Source: Novosphingobium piscinae
GTDB taxonomy: Bacteria; Pseudomonadota; Alphaproteobacteria; Sphingomonadales; Sphingomonadaceae
NCBI RefSeq assembly: GCF_014230355.1
Contig: NZ_JACLAX010000001.1
Span: forward strand, 186,001 to 250,000
DNA length: 64,000 bases
Direction of reading: 5' to 3'
Shown here one piece after another: positions 1 to 8,881 of this stretch (position 1 is its first letter; the number at the start of each line of letters is the position of its first letter). The position numbers were made by a program, and so were the translations under genes. The notes under the pieces are model-generated. The model searched no databases. It was not told the DNA's origin and saw nothing but the letters and a program-made list of their open reading frames with translations.

Positions 1-97
1 CCCGGACATCGGCGATAACGGCGTGACGGCGCGCGACCGCAGCGATCCGAGCTATGCCCGGCCGCTGCTCAACCGCCGGGCGCCGCGTTCGCCCTGA
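1..97 (+). CDS. C-terminal fragment of an unidentified protein (5' end outside window)
   Basis: Frame 2 is open from the window edge to a TGA at 95-97 and would encode about 31 C-terminal residues (ending ..YARPLLNRRAPRSP). Nearly every codon ends in G or C, as in the real genes here, and the other two + frames stop at once, so this is probably the tail of a convergent gene that overlaps the 3' end of the ligase by about 29 bp. The fragment is too short for me to assign a family. Confidence 0.4.
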   Translation, partial: PDIGDNGVTARDRSDPSYARPLLNRRAPRSP

Positions 98-1685
98 GCC
101 TGTCGCGGATCACGGTCTTGAGCACCTTGCCGGCATCGTTGCGCGGCAGGCTGTCCCACAGCGCGACCTCCTCGGGCACCTTGAAGCGGGCGACCCCGCG
201 GGCGGCGAGATGGGCGTCGAGGCTGGCCACGTCCGGCCGGGCCTGACCGCGCGGCACGATCACTGCCACGGCCCGCTCGCCGGTGCGGGGGTGGGGCACG
301 CCGACCACGGCCACCTCGGTGATCCCGGGATGGTCGCCAAGCAGATCCTCGATCTCCTTCGGCGCGATGTTCTCGCCGTTGCGGATGATCAGGTCCTTGA
401 TCCGGCCGGTCACGACCAGCCCGCCGCCCGCGCGCCATTCGCCCTGGTCGCCGGTGCGGAAGAACCCGGCGTCGTCGAAGGCACCGTCTTCGTCCGCGGC
501 ACGGGCATAGCCCACCAGCATCTGCGGGCCGCGCGCGCGGATCTCGCCAGCCTCGGCGATCACCACCTCGGCGATGCCCGGCCGACCATCGGTGTCCGCT
601 GCCACCGCGAGATCGTCCGCGCCCAGCGCGCCCACGGTGGTGACGGGCACCTCGGTCGAGCCATAGACCCGGCTGACACGGGCCCTGGCAAACCAGTCGG
701 CCGCTTCGCGGATCAGCGGCGGTGGCACCGATGCGCCGCCGCAGATGAACACCTTGAGGTGATCAAGCCGGGTTCCGGCCGTGCGTGCCGCATCCAGCAG
801 GCCCTGCAGGAACGGCGTGGCGCCGGCCATGTGGGTGACCCGCTCGCGCAACATGGTGGCCACGGCGACGGCAGGGTCCCAGGCGTCCATCAGGACGGCG
901 GTGGTGCCCAGCAGGACCGGCATCTCGAAGGCATAGATCGATCCGCCAATGTGGCTGACCGGCGAAGGGACGAGGAACCGGTCGCCCGGGGTGACCAGCC
1001 AGTCGCGGCCGATCTGCCGGATCAGCGCCCCGATCGAGTTGTGCGTGTGCAGCACGCCTTTCGGCCGCCCCGTCGTGCCGCTGGTGTACATGACCATCCG
1101 CACGGCATCGGGATCGGGCGGAGGCAGCGTCGCCGCAGGGACGCGGTGCAGCAGTTCGGCCCAGGCGGTTTGCCCGGCGGCCGGATCGCCACGCACCACC
1201 ACGACCTCGGGCGGGGTCTCCAGCCCGGCGCAGACCCGGGCCAGCATCGCGGCATAGTCGTGACCGCGGAAGCGCTGCGGGATGACGATCAGGCGGGTGC
1301 GCGCATCGGCCAGGATGAAGTGCAGATCATGGTCGCGCAGCGAGGGCAGGATCGGATTGACCACCAGCCCGGCGAAGGTCGCCGCTAGGTAGATCACCGC
1401 GGCCTCGTGCCAGTTGGGCAGCATCACGCTGACCACCCCGCCGGGCGGGATCTGCGCAGCGAGGCCGCGGCCGATCCGCTCGGCCTGGTCGAGCCATCCG
1501 GCCGCGGTCAGCCGCGTGTCGCCATCGACCAGGAGGATCCTGCCCGGATCGCGCTGGGCCGTGTCGCGCAGCGCCTCGCCCAGCGTCTCGCGCGACCACC
1601 AGCCCGCAGCATAGGCCTCGGCCGCGCGGGCCTCGTCCCAGCGAATGGACCAGCCTCCGGGTGTGATCTTGCGCGGCGTGGGCAT
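69..1685 (-). CDS. AMP-dependent acyl-CoA synthetase/ligase
   Basis: A 538-aa ANL-superfamily enzyme that activates a carboxylic acid to its CoA thioester through an acyl-adenylate. Visible motifs are the Ser/Thr/Gly-rich AMP loop (MYTSGTTGRPKGV), the YGSTE adenine motif, FRTGDQGE with the adenylate-binding Asp, the hinge ENIAPKEIE, and the C-terminal catalytic Lys (RNDAGKVLK). Length and N-terminus resemble cyclohexanecarboxylate-CoA ligase-like proteins, so an alicyclic or aromatic acid is a plausible substrate (inference). The ATG at 1685 gives the usual family length; the longer open frame upstream is non-coding shadow. It is transcribed away from the SDR at 1857, with a palindrome pair in the gap. 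The 3' end runs to a TGA at 69 and overlaps the fragment at 1-97. Confidence 0.9.
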   Translation of the reverse strand: MPTPRKITPGGWSIRWDEARAAEAYAAGWWSRETLGEALRDTAQRDPGRILLVDGDTRLTAAGWLDQAERIGRGLAAQIPPGGVVSVMLPNWHEAAVIYLAATFAGLVVNPILPSLRDHDLHFILADARTRLIVIPQRFRGHDYAAMLARVCAGLETPPEVVVVRGDPAAGQTAWAELLHRVPAATLPPPDPDAVRMVMYTSGTTGRPKGVLHTHNSIGALIRQIGRDWLVTPGDRFLVPSPVSHIGGSIYAFEMPVLLGTTAVLMDAWDPAVAVATMLRERVTHMAGATPFLQGLLDAARTAGTRLDHLKVFICGGASVPPPLIREAADWFARARVSRVYGSTEVPVTTVGALGADDLAVAADTDGRPGIAEVVIAEAGEIRARGPQMLVGYARAADEDGAFDDAGFFRTGDQGEWRAGGGLVVTGRIKDLIIRNGENIAPKEIEDLLGDHPGITEVAVVGVPHPRTGERAVAVIVPRGQARPDVASLDAHLAARGVARFKVPEEVALWDSLPRNDAGKVLKTVIRDRLRANAAPGG

Positions 1686-1700
1686 GGCCTCTCTTGGCAA

Positions 1701-1750
1701 ATCGCGGCGCGCAGCGGCACCCCGCCCGTGCCAGTCATCGCTGCCACGAT
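1701..1750. promoter_or_regulatory. Palindromic operator candidate pair (ATCGC-N4-GCGAT family)
   Basis: In the divergent gap between the ligase and the SDR, 1737-1750 reads ATCGC-TGCC-ACGAT. A second half-conserved copy at 1701-1714 (ATCGC-GGCG-CGCAG) lies 36 bp away. The same element recurs at every other divergent promoter in the window. Confidence 0.5.
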
Positions 1751-1856
1751 TGCACCCGCGCCGACGCCGGCCGGGCATCGCGCCGGTGATGCCGCAGGGG
1801 GTCTGCTTGACACCCGCGCGCGCGCTGGGCCTGTTCCGGCGCGAAAGGAATTTCGG

Positions 1857-2609
1857 ATGACACGCTCTCTCAACGGCCGCGTTGCGGTCGTCACTGGCAG
1901 CGGCTCGGGCATCGGCCGCGCCATCGCGCTGCGCCTGGCCGAGGATACGGCCCGGATCGCTATCTGGGACGTCAACCTGGCCGGGGCCGAGGAAACGGCT
2001 GCGCTGATCCGCGCAGCCGGCGGCACGGCGATCGCGATCGAGGCCGACTGTTCGGACAAGGCCGTGATCCAGACCGCGGCGGACCGGACCCGCGCCGAGC
2101 TCGGCCCGATCGCCATTCTGGTAAACAATGCCGGGATCGCGCCCTTCACCCCGTTCCTCGACACCGATGATGACCTGTTCGACCGCGTGATCCGGATCAA
2201 CCTGCGTGGCCCCTGGCTGGTGACCAAGCAGTGCCTGCCCGACATGCTGGCAGCGGGTTGGGGCCGGGTGATCAACATCACCTCGTCCTCGGTCCAGACC
2301 GGCTCCCCGGCGCAGGGCCACTATGTCTCGTCCAAGGGTGGGCTGGTCGGGATGACCAAGGCGCTGGCACTGGAGTTCGCCCCAACCGGGGTCACCTTTA
2401 ACATGATCCCGCCGGGGTTCATCGACACGCCGATGCTGCGCGCCGCGCCGATCGATGCCGAGGCCTTCGCCGCCCAGCTGCCGATGAAGCGGATCGGCCA
2501 GCCCGAGGACATCGCCGCGGCGGCCGCCTATCTGGCCTCCGAGGAAGCCAGCTACATCACCGGCCAGGTCATCTCGACCAATGGTGGCCGCTACATGGGC
2601 TCGCACTGA
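1857..2609 (+). CDS. Short-chain dehydrogenase/reductase (SDR)
   Basis: A 250-aa classical SDR, an NAD(P)(H)-dependent alcohol/ketone oxidoreductase. The Rossmann motif TGSGSGIG is at residues 13-20, NNAG near 90-93, the catalytic Ser in ITSSS around 141-145, and Tyr156/Lys160 (YVSSK). The C-terminus ends in the common ITGQVISTNGG pattern. The ATG at 1857 follows an AAGGA Shine-Dalgarno and places the Rossmann motif at its normal position. It is first in a + operon and runs directly into a second SDR. Substrate unknown; the setting suggests a hydroxy group on a CoA-bound or cyclic intermediate. Confidence 0.9.
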   Translation: MTRSLNGRVAVVTGSGSGIGRAIALRLAEDTARIAIWDVNLAGAEETAALIRAAGGTAIAIEADCSDKAVIQTAADRTRAELGPIAILVNNAGIAPFTPFLDTDDDLFDRVIRINLRGPWLVTKQCLPDMLAAGWGRVINITSSSVQTGSPAQGHYVSSKGGLVGMTKALALEFAPTGVTFNMIPPGFIDTPMLRAAPIDAEAFAAQLPMKRIGQPEDIAAAAAYLASEEASYITGQVISTNGGRYMGSH

Positions 2610-2610
2610 T

Positions 2611-3414
2611 TTGCGTCTGGCCGGCAAGGTCGCGATCGTCACCGGCGCCGCCGGCGGGATGGGGGCAGCGGCGGCGCGGCTGTTCGCGGCCGAGGGCGCC
2701 GCGGTCGCTGCGGTCGATCTCGACGAGACGGCGCTGGCCGCGCTGGTCCGGGAGATTGCCAGCGCGGGCGGACAGGCGATCGCGATCCGCGCCGATGTCG
2801 CCCGGACCGCCGACGCGGCGGCGATCGCTGCGCGGACCGAGGCCGCGCTGGGCCTGCCGCAGGTCCTGTTCAACAATGCCGGGGTCGATACCGAGGGCAA
2901 GCGCTCGATCCTCGACATCGACGAGGCCGCCTTCGACAAGGTGATGGAGGTCAACGTCAAGGGCGTGTGGCAGATGATCCGCCACGTTGCCCCGCTGATG
3001 ATCCGCGGCGGTGGCGGCTCGATCATCAACACCGCCTCGATCGCCGCCTTCATCGCCGCCAGCTCGGCCGGGTACTGCGCCTCCAAGGCCGCCGTGGTCG
3101 GGCTGACCAGGGCCGCCGCGGTCGAGCTGGGGTGCCACGGGATCCGCGTCAATACGCTTTGCCCCGGGGCCACCGAGACTCCCCTGGCCGCCCGCCAGCG
3201 CGCCGAGATGGCCGCGGCCGGGCTGCCCACCTCGAACGCGATCATCGACCGGATGGGCGTGCTGGGCCGGATGGCCCGGCCCGAGGAGATGGCCCGCATG
3301 GCGCTGTTCCTCGCCAGCGACGACAGCTCCTTCGCGACCGGTGCCGATTTCATCAACGATGCCGGGTGGACCGCGATGAGCGGGATCCGGGTGCAGGATT
3401 TCGCCCGCAGCTGA
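2611..3414 (+). CDS. Short-chain dehydrogenase/reductase (SDR)
   Basis: A second SDR with TGAAGGMG at about residues 11-18, NNAG at 88-91, Ser143, Tyr155 and Lys159 (YCASK). It lies one base after the stop of the preceding SDR, so the two are probably co-translated. The start is uncertain: TTG at 2611 gives the normal SDR N-terminus (M-RLAGKVAIV), whereas ATG at 2581 or GTG at 2584 would add about ten residues encoded within the 3' end of the upstream gene. I prefer TTG on family length. Substrate not predictable. Confidence 0.85.
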   Translation: MRLAGKVAIVTGAAGGMGAAAARLFAAEGAAVAAVDLDETALAALVREIASAGGQAIAIRADVARTADAAAIAARTEAALGLPQVLFNNAGVDTEGKRSILDIDEAAFDKVMEVNVKGVWQMIRHVAPLMIRGGGGSIINTASIAAFIAASSAGYCASKAAVVGLTRAAAVELGCHGIRVNTLCPGATETPLAARQRAEMAAAGLPTSNAIIDRMGVLGRMARPEEMARMALFLASDDSSFATGADFINDAGWTAMSGIRVQDFARS

Positions 3415-3469
3415 TCCCGTGCTGCCGACCCGGTAAAATTGGACGGGCCATTTAGCAGAAGATGACTTA

Positions 3470-3492
3470 CCAAACGCCCCATAACGGTTTGG
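3470..3492. promoter_or_regulatory. Inverted repeat upstream of the GH3 gene
   Basis: CCAAAC (3470-3475) and GTTTGG (3487-3492) form perfect 6-bp arms around 11 bp, ending 11 bases before the beta-glucosidase start. This gap has no ATCGC-N4-GCGAT element, which suggests that the carbohydrate genes answer to another regulator. It could also be a small hairpin in the leader RNA. Confidence 0.3.
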
Positions 3493-3503
3493 GGTAGAGA
3501 GTC

Positions 3504-6044
3504 ATGGCCTGTTTCCGCAAGTCGCTCATCGGGGTCTCGCTGCTGGTCCTGGCCGCGCTGCCGGGCGCTGCTCAGGGCGCGGACGAGCCGGCCAATCCGT
3601 GGATGGCCCCGGCGATCGTGGCCGAGCAGGCGCAAGCCGCCGACGATACCGCGCGCGAGGCCGTGGCCGGACGGCGGGCCAAGGCGCTGGTCGCGGCCAT
3701 GACGCTGGACGAGAAGCTCCAGCAGCTGACGGGCGCCAAGCCCGAGATCCTGCCCGAGCTGCCGCAGTGCTATGGCGCGCGGCACGTCAGCGGAATCGCG
3801 CGGCTGCAGATCCCGACCTTCCGCATCACCAACGGCCCGGTCGGGCTGGGGCAGAACGATTGCGTCTCGGTCGAGGTGGCGCAGGCGCTGGGCAGCAGCT
3901 CGCCGATGGGCGTGATCACGCGGGCCTATACCCACCCCAGCTCGGCCAAGGCGACCGCCCTGCCCTCGGCCCTGGCCGCGGCGGCCTCGTTCGATCCGGC
4001 GGTGGCGGGGCTCTATGGCGAGGTCATCGCCACCGAGATGCACAACCTCGGCCTGCATGTGTTCGAGGCGCCGGGCGTGAACCTCGCGCGGCTGCCGATC
4101 CTGGGCCGCAACTTCGAGTACTTCGGCGAGGATCCCTTCCTCAGCGGGACCATGGCCGTGGCCGAGACCCGCGCGATCCAGGCCCGCGGCCTGATCGCGA
4201 TGCCCAAGCATTTCCTGGCCAACGAGCAGGAAACCAACCGGATGACGATCCAGACCACGGTCGATCGCCAGACCCTGCGCGAGCTCTATCTCCTGCCCTT
4301 CGAGATGGCGGTAAAGGACGGCAAGGCTGCCGCCGTGATGTGCGCCTACAACTATGTCAATGGTCAGCCCTCGTGCGAGAGCAAGGAGCTGCTGACCGAT
4401 ATCCTGCGCACCGACTGGGGCTTCACCGGCTATGTCCAGACCGATTTCTTCGCGCAGAAGAGCACCTCCGCCTCGCTGGTGAACGGGCTCGACCACGAGA
4501 TGCCCTTGCCGCTGTTCTGGGCGCCGGCCAAGCTCAAGGCGGCGCTCGACAAGGGCGAGGTCACCGTGGACCTGATCGACCGCGCGCTCGAGCGGCGCTA
4601 CCGGCAGGCGTTCAAGGCCGGCATCTTCGACCGCAAGCTGACCCAGACCCCGATCGACTTCGCGGCCGGGGGCCGCAAGGCGCGCGAGATCGGCGCGCGC
4701 TCCAGCGTGCTGCTCCAGAACAACGGCGCGCTGCCGCTGCGCAGCACGCTGAAGTCGCTGGTCCTGATCGGCAAGCAGAGCCAGGTCTATGCGCAGCAGG
4801 CGGTGGCCGGCGGCGCGGTGACCGGCGAGCCGATGGGCGCGGGCGGCGGTAGCTCCGACGTGGTGCCGGCCTATACGGTGAGCCCGGCCGAGGGTCTGCG
4901 CCGCGCGCTCGCCCAGCTGGGCAATCCCACCGCCACGGTGCAGCTCGTGCTGGTTGACGACGCCAACACCGCGGCCACGATCGACGGCCGGGCGGTCGGG
5001 ATGAACGAGGCCCTCGCCGCCCTCGCCGCCGCCGATGCCGTGGTGATCATGGCCGGCACGATCGCCGAGGAGGGCGCCGACCGCGCGACCTTCCAGGATC
5101 CCAAGGGGCTTGCCCTCGCCGCTCCGGCCGCCGCGGGCCAGAGCCTCGACTGGTATGCCCACCGCTCGAACCTGATCGCCACCGAGACGGGGGACAATGC
5201 CGCGCGCAACAGCGGCACGACCGCCCTGATCGCGCAGGTCCTCGCCGCCCGTTCGGCCGATGGCCGGCCGATGGCGCGCAAGACGGCGCTGGTGCTCAAG
5301 GACAATGCCGGCCCCGCCCTGCCGGCCAGCCTGGTCGGTCCGGCCGGCCCGGCCATTGTCGAGGCCTGGTTCCCCGGCCAGGAGGACGGCAACATCGTGG
5401 CCGATGTCCTGTTCGGCCGGGTCGAGCCCACCGGGCGACTGCCGGTGACCGTGCCGATCGCCGGCAAGAGCTTCCTCGATTACGTCGCGCCCTCGGCCTA
5501 TCCCGGCACCCCCGGCGAGGGCGGCAAGCAGACCGTGACCTATGCCGAACGGCTCGCCATCGGGTACCGCTGGTACGATCTCGATCCTGACGGGGTCTGC
5601 CCGCAGCGCGCCGGGCGCAATCCCTGCGTCGCCTTCCCCTTCGGCCACGGCCTGTCCTACACCTCCTTCGCCATGTCCGCGCCGCGGGTCACTCCGCTGC
5701 CGGGGGGCAAGTGGCGGGTTTCGGCGCGCCTGCGCAACACCGGCCCGCGCCCGGGCACCGAGACCGCCCAGGTCTATGTCACCCTGCCGGCCAGCGCCGA
5801 CCGCCTGGGCGCGAAGCAGCCGCCACGCCGGCTGGTCGGCTTCGCCAAGCTCGCTCTGGCCGCCGGAGCTGCGGGCGAGGTGGCGATCGACCTCGACCCG
5901 GCTGCAAGCAACCATCCGCTCGGGGTGTGGGACGAGCAGCGCCAGTCCTGGATCGTGCCGCCGGGCGCCTTCACCCTGTGGATCGGCCGCTCCTCCGCCC
6001 CGCGCGACCTGCTGCGGGCCGGAACGATCACCCCGGCCGGCTGA
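3504..6044 (+). CDS. Secreted glycoside hydrolase family 3 beta-glucosidase
   Basis: An 846-aa exo-acting glycosidase that would release terminal beta-linked sugars outside the cytoplasm. A signal peptide spans about residues 1-26 (basic start, Leu/Val-rich core, cleavage near AQG-AD). The GH3 N-terminal barrel shows KHFLANEQETNR and the nucleophile region GFTGYVQTDF, with Asp314 as the likely nucleophile (usual motif SDW, here TDF). The (alpha/beta)6 sandwich follows (HRSN..ETGDNAARN), then PFGHGLSYTSF leading into a C-terminal fibronectin-III-like domain. Length is normal for a three-domain GH3. It sits behind two SDRs in an otherwise acyl-CoA-oriented region, perhaps to deglycosylate a glycosylated natural substrate (inference). 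A promoter of its own in the 89-bp gap is possible. Confidence 0.92.
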   Translation: MACFRKSLIGVSLLVLAALPGAAQGADEPANPWMAPAIVAEQAQAADDTAREAVAGRRAKALVAAMTLDEKLQQLTGAKPEILPELPQCYGARHVSGIARLQIPTFRITNGPVGLGQNDCVSVEVAQALGSSSPMGVITRAYTHPSSAKATALPSALAAAASFDPAVAGLYGEVIATEMHNLGLHVFEAPGVNLARLPILGRNFEYFGEDPFLSGTMAVAETRAIQARGLIAMPKHFLANEQETNRMTIQTTVDRQTLRELYLLPFEMAVKDGKAAAVMCAYNYVNGQPSCESKELLTDILRTDWGFTGYVQTDFFAQKSTSASLVNGLDHEMPLPLFWAPAKLKAALDKGEVTVDLIDRALERRYRQAFKAGIFDRKLTQTPIDFAAGGRKAREIGARSSVLLQNNGALPLRSTLKSLVLIGKQSQVYAQQAVAGGAVTGEPMGAGGGSSDVVPAYTVSPAEGLRRALAQLGNPTATVQLVLVDDANTAATIDGRAVGMNEALAALAAADAVVIMAGTIAEEGADRATFQDPKGLALAAPAAAGQSLDWYAHRSNLIATETGDNAARNSGTTALIAQVLAARSADGRPMARKTALVLKDNAGPALPASLVGPAGPAIVEAWFPGQEDGNIVADVLFGRVEPTGRLPVTVPIAGKSFLDYVAPSAYPGTPGEGGKQTVTYAERLAIGYRWYDLDPDGVCPQRAGRNPCVAFPFGHGLSYTSFAMSAPRVTPLPGGKWRVSARLRNTGPRPGTETAQVYVTLPASADRLGAKQPPRRLVGFAKLALAAGAAGEVAIDLDPAASNHPLGVWDEQRQSWIVPPGAFTLWIGRSSAPRDLLRAGTITPAG

Positions 6045-6067
6045 GCGGGGCATGGCTCGGCTGGCCT

Positions 6068-6081
6068 ATCGCGCCGGCGAT
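6068..6081. promoter_or_regulatory. Perfect palindromic operator candidate ATCGC-N4-GCGAT
   Basis: ATCGC-GCCG-GCGAT is an exact match to the consensus built from the divergent promoters. It lies 24 bp after the GH3 stop and about 100 bp before the ThuA-like gene, so it may control that gene separately from the GH3 operon. Confidence 0.55.
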
Positions 6082-6181
6082 TGGTAAGTCCGACCCGGTG
6101 ACCCGGCTTGGTCGCCCGGTGCCGACCTGTAGAAGGCCCGGGTACGCTCATTGCCTGCCGGGGCTTTACCGGGAGAAGGCC

Positions 6182-7444
6182 ATGTCGAACCACTTCATCG
6201 CTCGCCGTGGAGAGCTGGGTCGCCGCGCGACCCTGACACGGGAGGCCGCCGATCTGGCCCCGCGGGCACGACGCGCTGTCGGACAGCTGCTTGCTGGCGC
6301 CTTGCCGACCCCTGGCTGCCGGATGCTGCTCCGTCCGCTGCTTGCCTCGCTCACGGCCAGCCTCGCGCTCGCGGCCGCGCCGGTCCGGGCTGCCGCCCCG
6401 GTGACCGACTGTCCCAACCGCACGGCGCCGTTCTCCGCCTCCTCGCCGCTGGTCGACCTGCTGCTGAGCGAGCCGGCCCGGGCGCTGCTGCGCCCTGTTC
6501 TGCCGGGGCTCGACAAGGCTCCGCCCCAGTTCCTCGGCACGCAGCCGCCCACCTTTGCCGCCATCCTGACGCTGCGCGAAGCGCGGGGCTTCGCCGGCGT
6601 CAGCCTCGATGCGGTAAACGCGATCGACGCCCAGCTGCGACAACTCCCGGTCACCCCGGCCGACCAGATCGCGCGGTGCGCGCGCTTCGACAACGAGGTG
6701 CCCACGGTGACCCGCGTGGCCGGCAAGTCCAACATTCTCGTGTTCGAGAAGATCAACGGGTTCAAGGACACGCCGTCGGTCGACGCGGCTCATGCGATGC
6801 TGCTCGCCATGGCCGCGCGCAAGGGCTGGGCGATCACCTTCACCGACCGCGGCGGCGCGTTTAATCCGAAGACCCTCGCCAAGGTTGACGCGGTGCTGTG
6901 GAACAATGTCTCCGGGGACGTGCTGACCCTGTCGCAGCGCGCGGCGTTCCAGACCTGGCTGACCCGCGGCGGGGCCTTCATCGGTATCCATGGCGCCGCG
7001 GGCGATCCGGTCTACTTCTGGGACTGGTACCCCGACCGGCTGATCGGCGCGCGCTTCGCGGGACATCCGCGCACGCAGCAGTTCCAGCAGGCCACGGTGC
7101 GGGTCAATGCGCAGCACCCGCTGGCCAAGGGCCTGCCGACCGACTGGTCGATGACCGAGGAGTGGTACTCGTTCAAGAGCAATCCGCGCCTGGCCGGAGC
7201 CCAGCCCGTGCTGCTGCTGGACGAATCGACCTATGCCCCGAACGATCCGCAGATGCCGGAACTGGTCATGGGCGCCGACCATCCGGTAGCCTGGACCAAC
7301 TGCCTGGGCCGCGGCCGCGTGTTCTATTCCGCACTCGGCCACCGTCCGGAGAACTACGGCCTCGCGCCGCATGTCACATTGCTGGAAAACGCGATCACCT
7401 GGGCCGCGACCGACCGGCGCGCGTGCCGCGGGACAGCGCGCTAG
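6182..7444 (+). CDS. Secreted ThuA-like domain protein
   Basis: Residues after an export signal match the ThuA (trehalose-utilisation, class I glutamine-amidotransferase-like) fold: NILVFEKINGFKD near its start, then GAFIGIHGAAGD, TEEWYSFKSNPR and HPVAWTNCLGRGRVFYSALGH. ThuA-like proteins are often linked to sugar metabolism, and many lack a proven reaction. The start is ambiguous. ATG at 6182 has a strong GGAGAAGG site but puts about 47 residues before the signal sequence. ATG at 6323 starts exactly at the signal peptide (MLLRPLLASLTASLALAAAP) but has no visible ribosome site and would give 373 aa. It pairs with the GH3 enzyme as the window's only carbohydrate-type module. Confidence 0.8.
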   Translation: MSNHFIARRGELGRRATLTREAADLAPRARRAVGQLLAGALPTPGCRMLLRPLLASLTASLALAAAPVRAAAPVTDCPNRTAPFSASSPLVDLLLSEPARALLRPVLPGLDKAPPQFLGTQPPTFAAILTLREARGFAGVSLDAVNAIDAQLRQLPVTPADQIARCARFDNEVPTVTRVAGKSNILVFEKINGFKDTPSVDAAHAMLLAMAARKGWAITFTDRGGAFNPKTLAKVDAVLWNNVSGDVLTLSQRAAFQTWLTRGGAFIGIHGAAGDPVYFWDWYPDRLIGARFAGHPRTQQFQQATVRVNAQHPLAKGLPTDWSMTEEWYSFKSNPRLAGAQPVLLLDESTYAPNDPQMPELVMGADHPVAWTNCLGRGRVFYSALGHRPENYGLAPHVTLLENAITWAATDRRACRGTAR

Positions 7445-7484
7445 GGCCGTCCACCGAGCGGGGGCATTGGACTGACCATGCCCG

Positions 7485-7508
7485 GCTGGCCGGCGAAACC
7501 CGGCCAGC
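7485..7508. terminator. Hairpin between convergent genes
   Basis: GCTGGCCGG (7485-7493) and CCGGCCAGC (7500-7508) form a perfect 9-bp stem with a 6-base loop between two convergent genes. No T-tract follows, so intrinsic termination is likely but not certain. Confidence 0.5.
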
Positions 7509-7518
7509 GGGCCGCCGC

Positions 7519-8880
7519 TTACTCGAGGTTGCGCGGTGCCCCTGCGCCCATGAACCGCGCGAGATTCATGTGCAGGCTGCCGATCGCCCGCTCCATATAG
7601 GGATTGGGCAGGGTGCCGCGGAATCCGCCGGATTTCATCCCTTGCTGGACCGCGCGCATGTTGGCGAAATCCTGCTGCAGCACCGGCGGCCAGGCCTCGG
7701 CCGGGGTGTATTCCCACTCGGTGGCCGGGGCCTCGCCCGCGGGATAGAGTTCGTAGACCGCCGCCTCGAAGATGCACTGACCGGGATGGTCGCCGAACGG
7801 CCGGGCCGCGTAACAGAGCATGTTGTTGACGGCATGGCCGATCTGGAAATTGGGAAAGACCTGCCAGGCCGTGCCGCTTTTCGCCACGTGCGCCGGATCG
7901 ACCACCGGCCAGTGCACGCCGCGGCGGGCATCGGCCTCGCGCGCCGACTTCAGCCAGTGCGCCGAGACCTCGGCTGCCGGGGTGCCCGCTGGCAGCTCGT
8001 CCTTCAGCCGCAGCGCGGCGTCGACCAGGGTGCGGGTGGTGTTGGTATTGGCATTTTCCCAGGTGTAGACCTGCATCTCGGCGGTCGAGAGCCGTGGATC
8101 GTCACCCGCGCCCAGCCGGAGCTTGGCCTGATCCTGCTCCTGCCCTTTGGGCGCCTCATACCCGATGTTGGTGTGCAGCCCATGATTGCGGGCCCATCCG
8201 CGGAACTGGCCGAAGACGTTGAATTCGGGATGGGTGGTCTGGACATGGTAGGTCTCGTTGAAGGCCTCGAGCGCCACCTTCCAGTTGCAGTCGAACACGA
8301 TCCACTTGCGCCAGCGGCAGCGCATCTGGTGCAGCGCGAAAGGATCGAGCATCTCCGGGATCGGGCCCAGCCAGTCGCGCAGCGGGGCGCAGTCGGGATC
8401 GAGATTGATCCACAGCCAGCCGCCCCAGGTATCGACACTGACCTTGCCCAGCGCGGTGCGCTCGGCGGTCAGGGCACCCTGCCAGTCCTCGCGGTGCTGG
8501 GCGAAAGTGCACTGGCCCTCGCGGTCGAAGGTCCACCCGTGGAACCCGCAGATGAAGTTGCGGCGCTGGCCACGCGTGTTGCGCTGGCCCGCGGGCGTAT
8601 CGACCAGCCGGCGCCCGCGGTGAGTGCAGACATTGTGAAAGGCCCGCAACCCGCCATCGTCGCCGCGCAGCACGATTACCGAATCGTCGCCGATGTCGAA
8701 GGTGACGAAATCGCCCGGCGCGGGGATGTCCTCCTCGCGTCCGGCCTGGAGCCAGGCCTTGCGCCACAGCCGGTCGCGCTCGAGCCGGGCATAGTCGGCC
8801 GAGACATAGGCTTCGGGCTGGATGGTGAAGGCGTGCTCGAGCTGCTCCGCCTGCGTGACGATGCGATCCGTGTCGCTCAT
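7519..8880 (-). CDS. Rieske non-heme iron oxygenase, alpha subunit
   Basis: A 453-aa aromatic-ring-hydroxylating-type oxygenase. The [2Fe-2S] Rieske ligands are Cys85, His87, Cys111 and His114 (CTHRG..CGFHGW). The 23-residue spacing between His87 and Cys111 is longer than the usual 15-17. The mononuclear iron site shows His212 and His217 (ETYHVQTTHPE), with a C-terminal Asp probably in QQDFANM. No reductase, ferredoxin or beta subunit is encoded nearby, so electrons must come from elsewhere. It is the last gene of a five-gene operon otherwise devoted to CoA thioesters. The ATG at 8880 follows an AAGGA site that overlaps the end of the preceding gene. Confidence 0.88.
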   Translation of the reverse strand: MSDTDRIVTQAEQLEHAFTIQPEAYVSADYARLERDRLWRKAWLQAGREEDIPAPGDFVTFDIGDDSVIVLRGDDGGLRAFHNVCTHRGRRLVDTPAGQRNTRGQRRNFICGFHGWTFDREGQCTFAQHREDWQGALTAERTALGKVSVDTWGGWLWINLDPDCAPLRDWLGPIPEMLDPFALHQMRCRWRKWIVFDCNWKVALEAFNETYHVQTTHPEFNVFGQFRGWARNHGLHTNIGYEAPKGQEQDQAKLRLGAGDDPRLSTAEMQVYTWENANTNTTRTLVDAALRLKDELPAGTPAAEVSAHWLKSAREADARRGVHWPVVDPAHVAKSGTAWQVFPNFQIGHAVNNMLCYAARPFGDHPGQCIFEAAVYELYPAGEAPATEWEYTPAEAWPPVLQQDFANMRAVQQGMKSGGFRGTLPNPYMERAIGSLHMNLARFMGAGAPRNLE

Positions 8881-8881
8881 G

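Noticed and set aside
2581..2610. ATG at 2581 as start of the second SDR
   Set aside because: It would add residues (VAATWARTD) read out of frame from the conserved end of the first SDR; TTG 2611 gives the standard SDR start. Not fully excluded.
69..6053. 1994-codon open frame on the - strand spanning the first 6 kb
   Set aside because: Only the part to 1685 is a known protein (ligase). The rest is low-complexity Arg/Gly/Ala-rich translation antisense to two SDRs and the GH3 gene, a result of GC-rich codon usage.
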